Assembly: GCA_021780735.1 (NCBI GenBank)
Contig: JAJXYE010000002.1
Span: 1-33,050, forward strand
DNA: 33,050 nucleotides
Source: Pseudomonadota bacterium
Lineage (GTDB): Bacteria > Pseudomonadota > Gammaproteobacteria > Xanthomonadales > Rhodanobacteraceae
Direction of reading: 5' to 3'
The notes under the pieces: model-generated
Seen by the model: the letters and a program-made list of their open reading frames with translations, nothing else
Told to the model about the DNA's origin: nothing
Databases searched by the model: none
Shown: positions 10,193 through 19,223 of the stretch, in pieces
How the letters are laid out: every line of letters begins with the position of its first letter
How positions within the stretch are numbered: the stretch's first letter is position 1
Made by a program: the position numbers and the translations under genes

Positions 10193-11632
10193 TCAGGCAT
10201 CGTCTTCGCTCCCATCGGGCAGGCCGGGGATGTCGCCCAGCAGCTCCGACGGGCTCTCGCCGGAGAGCGACTCGACGTCGCGCAGCGTGCGCTCGATGGC
10301 ACGGGTGCGCACACCGGCGCTGTCGATGCTGTTGCGCGCGGCGTCGAGCTGCTTGCGGGTCTTGTCGAGCACCACACCGAACTTGCCGAACTCGTTCTTG
10401 ACCGCGCCGAGGATCTTCCACACCTCGCTGGAGCGCTTGGCGATCGCCAGCGTGCGGAAGCCCATTTGCAGGCTGTTGAGGAGGGCGCTCAGCGTGGTCG
10501 GGCCGGCCACGGTGACCCGATGCTCGCGCTGCAGGTTCTCGAACAGGCCGGGGCGGCGGATCACCTCGGCGTAAAGACCCTCGGTGGGCAGGTACAGCAC
10601 GGCGAAGTCGGTGGTGTGCGGCGGCGCCACGTACTTGCCGTGGATGCGTCTGGCCTCCTCGCGCACCCGCGTTTCCAGCGCGCGACCGGCAGCCGCGGCG
10701 GCGTCGGCGTCGGCGATCTCCTGCGCGTCGAGGAGCCGCTGGTAGTCCTCCACCGGAAACTTGGCGTCGATCGGCAGGTAGACGTGTTCGCCCTCGTCCT
10801 GCCCGGGCATGCGGATGGCAAATTCCACGCGGTCGTTGCTGCCCGGCACGGTGATCACATTGGAGGCATACTGCTCGGCGGTGAGCATGTCCTCCAGCAG
10901 CGCGCCCAGCTGCACCTCGCCGAAGATGCCGCGCTTCTTCACGTTGGTCAGTACACGTTTGAGGTCACCCACGCCGGTGGCGAGGTTCTGCATCTCGCCC
11001 AGGCCGCGCTGTACGGCCTCCAGTCGCTCGGAGACCAGCTTGAACGATTCGCCAAGGCGGGTTTCCAGCGTGGCGTGCAGCTTTTCGTCGACAGTGGCGC
11101 GCATCTGCTCCAGCTTGGCAGCGTTGTCCTGCTGCATGGCGCCCAGCTTGGCCTCGAGGGTGGCGCGCACTTCGCCCATGCGCTTTTCGTTGTCCGCGGT
11201 GAGTGCGGCCAGCCGTTGCTGCAGTTGTTCGCCGAAATGGTTGAGCGCCAGCGTGGTTTCCTCGCGGCTCTTGCGCGCATCCTCGGCCAGTCGCTGCGCC
11301 AGCGCCTGCAGCCCGGCATCGGTACGCTCGGTGAGCAGGTTGAGGCGCTGGCTGAAACTGTCGATGCGCTCGGCCTGCTGCTGCGAGGTGCTGCCGAGCT
11401 GCTCGCCGAGGTGGCCGCGGAAGCGGTCGAAGCCCTGCTGCAATTCCTCGCGGCCGGCACGCTGTTCCTCGCGTACGGTGCGTTCGACGCGGGCGCCATC
11501 GTCCTTCAGTGCATCCAGCTTCGCCATCAGGCCGGGATCGCCGCGGCCGCGCAGCAACGCCACGAGCTGCAACAGCAGCACCACCGCAACCAGGATGATG
11601 AGGGTGATCAGCAGGATTTGATTGAGCGGCAT
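10193..11632 (-). CDS. rmuC: DNA recombination protein RmuC
   Basis: N-terminal TM, coiled coil, then RuvC/endonuclease-like core VEFAIRMPGQDEGEHVYLPIDAKFPVEDYQRLLDA. Confidence 0.93.
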   Translation of the reverse strand: MPLNQILLITLIILVAVVLLLQLVALLRGRGDPGLMAKLDALKDDGARVERTVREEQRAGREELQQGFDRFRGHLGEQLGSTSQQQAERIDSFSQRLNLLTERTDAGLQALAQRLAEDARKSREETTLALNHFGEQLQQRLAALTADNEKRMGEVRATLEAKLGAMQQDNAAKLEQMRATVDEKLHATLETRLGESFKLVSERLEAVQRGLGEMQNLATGVGDLKRVLTNVKKRGIFGEVQLGALLEDMLTAEQYASNVITVPGSNDRVEFAIRMPGQDEGEHVYLPIDAKFPVEDYQRLLDAQEIADADAAAAAGRALETRVREEARRIHGKYVAPPHTTDFAVLYLPTEGLYAEVIRRPGLFENLQREHRVTVAGPTTLSALLNSLQMGFRTLAIAKRSSEVWKILGAVKNEFGKFGVVLDKTRKQLDAARNSIDSAGVRTRAIERTLRDVESLSGESPSELLGDIPGLPDGSEDDA

Positions 11633-11770
11633 GGAGCGATTTCCCGGGTCGATGCACGCAGTGTACGTCCCCGCGTCTCATCGGCTGCGCCGGCGACGAG
11701 GTGAATTGAATCGGCCAACGAGCTTCATTGTCCGCGCTACCATGCACGGTCACGACCCGAAACGAAATCC

Positions 11771-12403
11771 ATGGCCAAGCTCTACTTCTACTACTCGGCA
11801 ATGAATGCCGGCAAGACCACCACGCTGCTGCAGAGCGCGTACAACTATCACGAGCGCGGCATGCGCACGCTGATCCTGACGCCGGCCCTGGACAACCGTT
11901 ACGGCGACGGCGTGGTGGCTTCGCGGATCGGGCTGAAGGCCAAGGCGCGTCGCTTCGGCGCCGACGAGAACCTGTTCGCCCTGATCGAGGCCGACATCGC
12001 CGCCCACGGCGCCCTGCACTGCGTCTTCGTCGACGAGGCGCAGTTTCTCGGCAAGGCGCAGGTGTGGCAGATCAGCGACGTGGTCGACCGGCTCCACATT
12101 CCGGTGCTGGCTTACGGCCTGCGCACCGATTTCCGCGGCGAGCTGTTCGAAGGCAGCCGCTACCTGCTGGCCTGGGCCGACAATCTGGAGGAGATCAAGA
12201 CGATCTGCCACAGCGGTCGCAAGGCCACCATGGTGATCCGTGTGGACGAGCAGGGGCGGGCGCTGACCGACGGCCCGCAGGTTGAGATTGGCGGCAATGA
12301 TCGCTATGTCTCGGTGAGTCGCGCCGAGTTCAAGAAGATCAGCGAAGGCAGCGGCCAGATCGAACTGCAGCAATCCGTGCTGCCGCTTGACTCAGCCGGG
12401 TAG
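11771..12403 (+). CDS. tdk: Thymidine kinase
   Basis: [75 protein letters not shown]. Confidence 0.95.
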   Translation: MAKLYFYYSAMNAGKTTTLLQSAYNYHERGMRTLILTPALDNRYGDGVVASRIGLKAKARRFGADENLFALIEADIAAHGALHCVFVDEAQFLGKAQVWQISDVVDRLHIPVLAYGLRTDFRGELFEGSRYLLAWADNLEEIKTICHSGRKATMVIRVDEQGRALTDGPQVEIGGNDRYVSVSRAEFKKISEGSGQIELQQSVLPLDSAG

Positions 12404-12419
12404 GAGCCCGCTTGCGGGG
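12400..12419 (+). repeat. REP-like element
   Basis: GTAGGAGCCCGCTTGCGGGG: GTAGGAGC head plus CCCGC-TT-GCGGG hairpin; includes the tdk TAG stop. Confidence 0.6.
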
Positions 12420-12476
12420 TTCTGCGAGATATCCCAGGCTGGGCGCTGCCCGGTGGCATCAAATTCAAGGAATTCC

Positions 12477-13244
12477 ATGAGCAAGCCGATCCCCATCCCT
12501 GCCTGGCAGCGTCCGCACTGGCAGGCCAGTGCCGAGGAAATCCTGCTGCAGTTTTATGTATTCGGAAAGTTCGACGCGGTGCGTGTGCCCTCCGCCGACT
12601 ACGGCAGCCCGGGTCTGCCGCCGGGCATCTCCGCGACCAACCATGCACATGCCCAGTTGCGCGCGTGGGAAGGTTATCCGCTGAAAGGCGCGATGGGTCG
12701 CATGTTCAAGGCGGATGCGCCGCAGGCGTATCAGCAGGCGATCGCTGCGCCCGAGGTGATGCTGGTGCGCGGCACGCTGAAGGACAGCCAGGCCACCGCC
12801 TACCTGCGTGACACGCTCGGCGTGCTGGCCGGCATGCTCGATATCGGTGGCCAGGTGATACTCGATCCGCAGATCCTCAGCCTGCTCGACGCCGACGCCT
12901 GGCGCCGGCACTACCTGATCCGCGACGGTGCACCGATTCGCCACCATCTGCTGATTCTGTGCGATGGCGAGTCCGAGCCCGGTCGCTCATGGATCCACAC
13001 CCGCGGCATGCGCAAGTTCGGCCGTCCGGACATCAGCATCCACCAGGTACCGGATGCCGCCATCGACCGCGCCGGCTTGTTGTGCGAAAAACTGGTCGAA
13101 CTGCAGGCGCTCGGTGCGCACTTCGTCGATGGACAGCGGCTGGACATCGAGGGCGCGCCGGCCGGGGTGAGCGTGCGTCGTGGCGGCGGTCTGGACGATC
13201 CGCAGTTCAACAACACCTTTGTCGAGTTCGAGTGGCCCAGGTGA
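12477..13244 (+). CDS. Uncharacterised protein
   Basis: 255 aa ORF from MSKPIPIPAWQRPHWQASAEEILLQFYVFGKF, well-formed start; no domain confidently recognised. Confidence 0.7.
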   Translation: MSKPIPIPAWQRPHWQASAEEILLQFYVFGKFDAVRVPSADYGSPGLPPGISATNHAHAQLRAWEGYPLKGAMGRMFKADAPQAYQQAIAAPEVMLVRGTLKDSQATAYLRDTLGVLAGMLDIGGQVILDPQILSLLDADAWRRHYLIRDGAPIRHHLLILCDGESEPGRSWIHTRGMRKFGRPDISIHQVPDAAIDRAGLLCEKLVELQALGAHFVDGQRLDIEGAPAGVSVRRGGGLDDPQFNNTFVEFEWPR

Positions 13245-13256
13245 TCCGCGATCCGT

Positions 13257-13330
13257 GCAGGAGCGCACCTTGTGCGCGATGCACTTGCGCAAGGTGACGA
13301 AGAACATCGCGCACAGGCTGCGCTCCTACC
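13257..13330. repeat. REPIN-like inverted REP doublet
   Basis: CAGGAGCGCACCTTGTGCGCGAT (+) and, inverted, GGTAGGAGCGCAGCCTGTGCGCGAT (-), separated by about 25 bp. Confidence 0.75.
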
Positions 13331-14153
13331 GCTGGCAGTGCGGGCACCAGAATGTGGAGCGCTGGCCCAGGCTGACCTGGCGGATTGCCATACCGCAGAC
13401 CCGGCAGGGCTCACCGGCGCGACCGTAGACGTAGAGTTCGCGAAAGAAATAGCCGGGCGCGCCATCGGGGCTGAGGAAGTCGCGCAAGGTAGTGCCGCCG
13501 CGCTCGATTGCCCAGGCCAGGATGCGTTTCACTTCCATGACCAGCCTGGCGTAGCGGGCGCGGGAGATCGTGCCGGCTGCGCGCCGTGGATCGATGCCGG
13601 CGGCAAACAGTGCTTCGCTGGCGTAGATGTTGCCCACGCCCACCACGACGTGGTTGTCCATCAGGAACAGCTTCACCGCGGCCGTGCGGCTGCGTGAGAG
13701 GTGCCAGAGCAGGTCGCCGTCGAACGCATCGGTCAGCGGCTCCGGGCCGAGATTCGCCAGCAGTTCGTGGGTCTCGCCGGGCGCCTGCCACAACAGGCAG
13801 CCGAAACGGCGCGGGTCGGTGAAGCGCAGGATGCGCGGCGCCTGCTCCGTGGTGCGCTCCAGTGCGATGTCGACATGGTCGTGCTTGCCCACCGGCGCGT
13901 CGGGCGGCAGTACGCGCAGCACTCCGGACATGCCCAGGTGCAGCAGGGCGCTGCCGGCTGCGGTGTGCAGCAACAGATACTTCGCGCGCCGTTCCACGGC
14001 ATCAATGCGCTGGCCGGGCAGCAATTGGCTGACCTGGTCGGGGATCGGCCAGCGCAGGTCGGCACGGCGCAGAGTGACGGCCAGCACGCGCCGGCCAGTC
14101 ACATGGGGCGCGATGCCGCGCCGCGTGGTTTCGACTTCGGGCAGCTCGGGCAA
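13326..14153 (-). CDS. mutM: Formamidopyrimidine-DNA glycosylase
   Basis: [14 protein letters not shown] start; [23 protein letters not shown]-terminal zinc finger [26 protein letters not shown]. Confidence 0.97.
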   Translation of the reverse strand: MPELPEVETTRRGIAPHVTGRRVLAVTLRRADLRWPIPDQVSQLLPGQRIDAVERRAKYLLLHTAAGSALLHLGMSGVLRVLPPDAPVGKHDHVDIALERTTEQAPRILRFTDPRRFGCLLWQAPGETHELLANLGPEPLTDAFDGDLLWHLSRSRTAAVKLFLMDNHVVVGVGNIYASEALFAAGIDPRRAAGTISRARYARLVMEVKRILAWAIERGGTTLRDFLSPDGAPGYFFRELYVYGRAGEPCRVCGMAIRQVSLGQRSTFWCPHCQR

Positions 14154-14168
14154 GGCGCGCTCCGGCGT

Positions 14169-14666
14169 TCAGTGCAATTCGGTGGTCTTGATTTCCGGCG
14201 AGCGCGGCATGTAACGCGACGACACCAGGGCGATGCGCCGGCCCACCCGCACATAGTGCTGTGGCCCGGTCACCGCGCTCACTCCGAACGCCAGCAACTG
14301 GCCATCCAGATCGAGTATCGCCCGCGGCGGTGCCAGGCCGATCTTGGCCGGATCGAAGTCGCTGGCCGGACGCCAGACCAGTACGTGCGCGGCGGCCACA
14401 CCGGCCAGGTCACGCAGGCGGTTGTCATCGGCGACCCGGCTCGGTGTGCCGTCGGTGCGCCACCAGTGTCCGTCTGCACGCTTTTCGTAGTGCAGGCTCG
14501 CTGCGCCGGGCAGGGTCAGGCTGATGTGCGTGATCGCCGTCGGGTCGAGCGCGGTGAGGTTGCCGTTTTCACGGCTCGCGTCGCGCCGCATCTGCCAGCC
14601 TGCCAGCGCCAGCAGGGCCAGCACCGCAAGCAGAAGGGTCAGGCGTCGGCGGGCTGCGCGCTTCAT
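14169..14666 (-). CDS. DUF4340-like membrane-anchored protein
   Basis: N-terminal TM; ITHISLTLPGAASLHYEKRADGHWWRTDGTPSRVADDNRLRDL; next to GldG-like gene. Confidence 0.65.
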   Translation of the reverse strand: MKRAARRRLTLLLAVLALLALAGWQMRRDASRENGNLTALDPTAITHISLTLPGAASLHYEKRADGHWWRTDGTPSRVADDNRLRDLAGVAAAHVLVWRPASDFDPAKIGLAPPRAILDLDGQLLAFGVSAVTGPQHYVRVGRRIALVSSRYMPRSPEIKTTELH

Positions 14667-14669
14667 TGT

Positions 14670-16025
14670 TCAGCGCCGACGCCGGCGCCACACGATGATG
14701 CCGCCCAGCAGCAGCAGCAGCAGCGGCAGGACGAGCAGGAAACCGAAGCTCAACGCATTCAATTCACCCTGCGAGATTTCGAGCAGGCGATCCGGTGCGC
14801 CGCGTGGCGGCAGGTTGACAAGTTTGTCGTCACCAAGCAGCCAGTCGAACACGCGTTCGCCCAGGGCGCGATTGCCGCCATTGCCGAGGAAGGTGTTGGA
14901 GAGGAAGTCGCCATCGCCGATCACCACGGCGCGCTGCTCGCTCTTGTCCGGGCTCGGTGACAGCCGGCTCAGCGCGAAGCCGAAATCAAGCGGTCCCTTG
15001 AGCTCCCCGGCGGCGGGATCGAAGCGGATGTTGCTGGTGGTGCTGTTGTCGATCGGCTTGAACTCGGTCCAGCTCTGCGGCCCTGAGCGCAGGAACGGTT
15101 TGACCGCCCAGTCGTTCTGCGCCACTTCGGCCAGCGCGGACACCTGCGGGAACAGGGTGGTCAGCTGGAAGCCGCGGGTGATCGCCTGCGGCGGGTAGTC
15201 GCCAAGCGCGATCATGCGCGGATCGTGCAGGCCAAGTGCGGCACCGGAACCATCGACCAGCACACCGGGCAACACCCGCACGCCCAGCACCTTGGCCAGC
15301 GGCTTGAGGCCAAGATCCTGGTTGGCCGGTTCGGTCAGCCACAGCAGGTTGCCGCCGTCCTGCACGTAGTTGACCAGCGCCTTCACTGCGCCCGGCGCCA
15401 GCGCCAGCGAAGGGCTGGCCAGCACCACCAGATCGGTGTGTTCGGGTACCGCGGTAACCTGGGCGAAGTTCAGCGGCACCGCGCGCATGCCGCGGCCTTC
15501 CAGCTGTTTCATGAAGGTGCCCATGTCCGCATTCGCCACGCCGTCGGCACGCCGTTCATCGTCGCCGGTGACGAAGGCGACGATGCGGTCGCTGCCGCGC
15601 ACCAGTCGTTCCAGCGCATTGGTCAGGCTGCGCTCGGAGAGCTCGTCGAGGCGCTGCTCGCGGTTCTTGTAATGCACGATCAGGGCGCCGTCGACGGTGA
15701 TGCCAAGCTCGCGCATCTTCTGCGGATCCAGTTGCGGATCGACAAAGCGCAGGCTGAGGTCGGGCTTGGCCACCTGATAGCGCTGCACGAAGGCGGCGAT
15801 GGTCTGGCGCAGGTCGCCCTGCGGGTTTGCATAGCTGACGATCTGTACCGGGCCGTCCAGCTGCGCCAGCACTGCCCGGCTCGCCGCCGACAGGCTGATG
15901 CGGCCGTTGGCGGTCCAGTCGGCCTGCACGGTGTAGCGGTTGCCGAGGTAGCCGATCGCGGCGCAGCCGAGCAACAACAGCAGGGTGAACAGCCAGCCGT
16001 CCAGGCGTCGGAAAATGTCGCGCAT
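14670..16025 (-). CDS. GldG-like ABC transporter auxiliary protein
   Basis: N- and C-terminal TM; ISLSAASRAVLAQLDGPVQIVSYANPQGDLRQTIAAFVQRYQVAKPDLSLRFVDPQ is typical of the GldG/ABC-type uncharacterised family. Confidence 0.78.
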   Translation of the reverse strand: MRDIFRRLDGWLFTLLLLLGCAAIGYLGNRYTVQADWTANGRISLSAASRAVLAQLDGPVQIVSYANPQGDLRQTIAAFVQRYQVAKPDLSLRFVDPQLDPQKMRELGITVDGALIVHYKNREQRLDELSERSLTNALERLVRGSDRIVAFVTGDDERRADGVANADMGTFMKQLEGRGMRAVPLNFAQVTAVPEHTDLVVLASPSLALAPGAVKALVNYVQDGGNLLWLTEPANQDLGLKPLAKVLGVRVLPGVLVDGSGAALGLHDPRMIALGDYPPQAITRGFQLTTLFPQVSALAEVAQNDWAVKPFLRSGPQSWTEFKPIDNSTTSNIRFDPAAGELKGPLDFGFALSRLSPSPDKSEQRAVVIGDGDFLSNTFLGNGGNRALGERVFDWLLGDDKLVNLPPRGAPDRLLEISQGELNALSFGFLLVLPLLLLLLGGIIVWRRRRR

Positions 16026-16795
16026 CAGCCGCGCTCCCGTTCGGTGTCGAGTCGGCGCGTGGCCAATGCCAGGCTGAGCAGGATCAGCAGCACAAACCAG
16101 AGCACGTCGGCGCTGGACACCAGGCCACGCAGCATGGGCTGCTCATGCGTGCTCATCGCCAGCCAGTTGATGGCGCCACCGTTGATGCCGGCCAGTTGCG
16201 CACCGAGGTTGATGCTCCACAGCGCCAGCGCCAGGATCAGTGCCGCCGCCGCCGCGATGGCCGGATGCGATGCGAAGCTGGAGCACGCCACTCCCAGTGC
16301 CGCCAATGCCGCCAGCATCAGCGCCACACCCAGTGAGGCGGCCGCCAGCTTGCCCCAGTCGAGATGGGTGGCATGGGCCAGCAGCAGCGGCATGGCCAGC
16401 GTCAACGCCAGCCACAGCAGCAACCAGCCCAGGGTCGCCAGATATTTGCCCAGCACGATGCCCGATGCCGGCACGCCGGTCGCGAACAGCAACGGCAGGG
16501 TGCCGTTGCGTCGCTCGCCGGCAAGCACGGACATGGTCAGCAGTGGCACGACCAGAAAGGCCAGCTGGGCGAGCTGGCCGAGCAGCGGCACCGCCACCAG
16601 GTCGGTGAAGCCGGGACCATCCGGCAAGGCCGCGCGCTGGATCTGTCCGGCCAGAAAGCTGCCCAGCAACAGGGTGAAGTTCCAACCCAGCCAGGCCAGG
16701 GTCAGCGCGGCCAGAACCCAGCCCAGCGGACGCATGCGCAGGCGTCGCCACTCCAGTCGCATCACCGCGGACATGCCGATCGGGACGAAGCTCAT
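16025..16795 (-). CDS. ABC-2 type permease, GldF-like
   Basis: Multi-TM protein; LAGERRNGTLPLLFATGVPASGIVLGKYLATLGWLLLWL. Confidence 0.82.
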   Translation of the reverse strand: MSFVPIGMSAVMRLEWRRLRMRPLGWVLAALTLAWLGWNFTLLLGSFLAGQIQRAALPDGPGFTDLVAVPLLGQLAQLAFLVVPLLTMSVLAGERRNGTLPLLFATGVPASGIVLGKYLATLGWLLLWLALTLAMPLLLAHATHLDWGKLAAASLGVALMLAALAALGVACSSFASHPAIAAAAALILALALWSINLGAQLAGINGGAINWLAMSTHEQPMLRGLVSSADVLWFVLLILLSLALATRRLDTERERG

Positions 16796-17556
16796 GCGGC
16801 CCGCGCCGCGTCGTGCTGGTTGTGCATGGCAATCTCGAAGAACGTTCGTTCCAGCGCGGCGTAGTCGTCTCCATGCACCGGGCCGTCATGGCGCAGGGTG
16901 CCCTCGTGCAGGATCGCCACGCGATCGCATACGGCGGTGACTTCGGCGAGCAGGTGGGTGGACAGGATGACCGCCGTGCCGGCAGTGGCCTGTTCGCGGA
17001 TCAGGCGGCGCAGTGCGGCGACCTGCACCGGATCGAGTGCGTTGGCCGGTTCGTCGAGCACCAGCAGGGCAGGCCGGTGCAGCAGCGCGCAGGCCAGTCC
17101 CAGTCGCTGGCGCTGGCCTTGCGACAGCACTCCGGCCAGGCGCCGCGCCAGCGGCTGCAGTTCCAGCCGTTCGATGATGGTTGTGCGTGCCTCGCGCAGG
17201 GTCGTGCCGTGCAGGCCGCGCAGGCGGCCATGCGCGTCCAGGTGCTCGATCACGTTCAGCTCTGGCCACAACGGCGCGCGCTCGGGCAGCCAGCCGATCC
17301 ACTGGCGGGCCATTTCGGGCTGTTCGAGGAAGTCCCGGCCGTCAAGCCGGATGCTGCCGCTGTCCGGCCGCAGCGCACCGGCGATCATCGACAAGGTGGT
17401 CGATTTGCCGGCGCCGTTGACACCGAGCAGGCCCAGTACCTGGCCGCGTGGAAGGCTCAGACTCAGATCCTGCACGGCCGGCCGGCCAGCGCGGCGACGG
17501 CCGAGCCGAACCAGCTCAACCGCGGCGGCGGGTACCTCGGGAATGATCGTGGTCAT
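16792..17556 (-). CDS. ABC transporter ATP-binding protein, GldA-like
   Basis: Walker A GVNGAGKSTT, signature LSQGQRQRLGLACAL, Walker B LLVLDEPANALD; start MTTIIPEVPAAAVELVRLG. Confidence 0.88.
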   Translation of the reverse strand: MTTIIPEVPAAAVELVRLGRRRAGRPAVQDLSLSLPRGQVLGLLGVNGAGKSTTLSMIAGALRPDSGSIRLDGRDFLEQPEMARQWIGWLPERAPLWPELNVIEHLDAHGRLRGLHGTTLREARTTIIERLELQPLARRLAGVLSQGQRQRLGLACALLHRPALLVLDEPANALDPVQVAALRRLIREQATAGTAVILSTHLLAEVTAVCDRVAILHEGTLRHDGPVHGDDYAALERTFFEIAMHNQHDAARAA

Positions 17557-17723
17557 TGCATGATTGTCACGGCGACCCCACCTGTTAGACAACTGGCGAT
17601 TTTCCGGCATGCCAACTAACGCCTGCTTGACCTTCGCCCCTTGACTGCCTGTTAGACTTGTGGGCCGGCCCATGCTGGCGGGTATGGAAACCCCTCGTCT
17701 AGACTGCCCTCGTTCCCCACCCG

Positions 17724-18926
17724 GTGCCTTCCATGCTCGACGCAGTGCTCAATTTTCTGAACAACGGCCTGACCCACGCCAGTTGGGGCCAGATCGCGAT
17801 CTACGTGCTGGTGGTGACCCAGCTCACCATTTTCACGGTCACCCTGTATCTGCATCGCAGCCAGACCCATCGCGGCGTGGATTTCCACCCGGTACTGGCG
17901 CATTTCTTCCGTTTCTGGGGCTGGCTGACCACCGGCATGGTCACCCGTGAGTGGGTGGCGGTGCATCGCAAGCACCACGCCAAGGTCGAGACCGAGGAAG
18001 ATCCGCACAGCCCGATGATCCATGGCATCAAGAAGGTGTTCTGGGACGGCGTCTCGCTGTACCGCGACGCCTGCGAGTCGAAGCAGGACATGGAGCAGTA
18101 CGGTCGTGGCACGCCCGATGACTGGGTCGAGCACAACGTCTACGGTGCCCACCCTTATTGGGGTCCGACCCTGATGCTGCTGATCAGCATCGCGCTGTTC
18201 GGGGTGATCGGCGCGGCGATCTGGGCCTTGCAGATGGTGTGGATTCCGTTCTGGGCTGCCGGCTTCGTCAATGGCATCGGCCATTGGGCCGGCTACCGCA
18301 ATTTCGAAAGCGCCGACACCGCGCGCAACCTGATCCCGTGGGGTTTCTGGATCGGCGGTGAGGAACTGCACAACAACCATCACGCCTTCCCCAGCTCGGC
18401 CAAGTTCGCCCTGCGCAAGTGGGAATTCGACATCGGCTGGGCGGCGATCTGCGGCCTGCGCGCGATCGGCCTGGCCAAGGTGTTGCGCGTCGCGCCATCG
18501 CTGAATGTGCGCCCGAACGTGCGCCTGCCTGACACCGAGACGCTGAAGGCCGTGCTCACCCATCGCTTCCAGGCGATGACCGACTACTACCGCGTTGTGA
18601 TCGTGCCGACGCTGAGCGACGAGGCACAGCATGCTGGCGAAAGCCTGAAGTCGATGCCACGGCGCATCCGCCTGGCGATGGCCGACGGTGGCCGCTGGCT
18701 GGACAGCGAGGGTCGCGATCGGATGCAGGCGGTGCTGGCCAAGCGCCCGACGCTGGCCGTGGTGGTGGAGTTCCGCAGCCGCCTCGTGGCGCTGATGGAG
18801 CAGCGCGGTGCCGAGCAGGCGCTGAAGAGCCTGCAGCAGTGGATCAACGAGGCCGAGCAGAGCGGCATTCGCGCCCTGCAGGATTTCGCCCAGCGACTCA
18901 AGGGCTACGCGGTAGCCACGGCCTGA
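17724..18926 (+). CDS. Fatty acid desaturase (acyl-CoA/acyl-lipid delta-9 type)
   Basis: His boxes HRSQTH, HRKHH, HNNHH; MPSMLDAVLNFLNNGLTHASW or MLDAV start at 17733. Confidence 0.92.
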   Translation: MPSMLDAVLNFLNNGLTHASWGQIAIYVLVVTQLTIFTVTLYLHRSQTHRGVDFHPVLAHFFRFWGWLTTGMVTREWVAVHRKHHAKVETEEDPHSPMIHGIKKVFWDGVSLYRDACESKQDMEQYGRGTPDDWVEHNVYGAHPYWGPTLMLLISIALFGVIGAAIWALQMVWIPFWAAGFVNGIGHWAGYRNFESADTARNLIPWGFWIGGEELHNNHHAFPSSAKFALRKWEFDIGWAAICGLRAIGLAKVLRVAPSLNVRPNVRLPDTETLKAVLTHRFQAMTDYYRVVIVPTLSDEAQHAGESLKSMPRRIRLAMADGGRWLDSEGRDRMQAVLAKRPTLAVVVEFRSRLVALMEQRGAEQALKSLQQWINEAEQSGIRALQDFAQRLKGYAVATA

Positions 18927-18952
18927 GCCGCAGGCAAGAATGCTCAAGCAAA

Positions 18953-18980
18953 GCCCGCCGTCTGGCGGGCTTTTGTTTTT
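18953..18980 (+). terminator. Rho-independent terminator after desaturase
   Basis: GCCCGCC-GTCT-GGCGGGC followed by TTTTGTTTTT. Confidence 0.9.
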
Positions 18981-19001
18981 TGAGCAAACGGCATCGGGGG
19001 A

Positions 19002-19223
19002 ATGGGATGGCCCTGCGTGATCCTGCTGATCGGTGCCGGTGGTGTCTTCGGTAGCCGCATTGCGCATCAGCAGGCCGGTGATGGCCGGTTGGAACTGACC
19101 CTCGGTGGGCGGCGACTGGCTGGTCTGCAGGCATTGCGTGAGTTGCCGCCCGACCCGCTGATTCAGCGGGCGGTGCTGGATGGCTGTGCCATCACCACGC
19201 AGCTTGAGTCGATCACGACATGA
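19002..19223 (+). pseudogene. Truncated saccharopine-dehydrogenase-like NAD(P)-binding domain fragment
   Basis: VILLIGAGGVFGSRIAHQQAGDGRLELTLGGRRLAGLQALRELP then stop after ~73 aa; Rossmann glycine motif at the start of a much longer family. Confidence 0.55.

Noticed and set aside
10130-11704. 524-aa plus-strand ORF opposite rmuC
   Set aside because: Antisense of RmuC; no motifs
15225-16940. 571-aa plus-strand ORF opposite the Gld-like genes
   Set aside because: Antisense GC artefact; real genes on minus have domain evidence and overlapping start/stop codons
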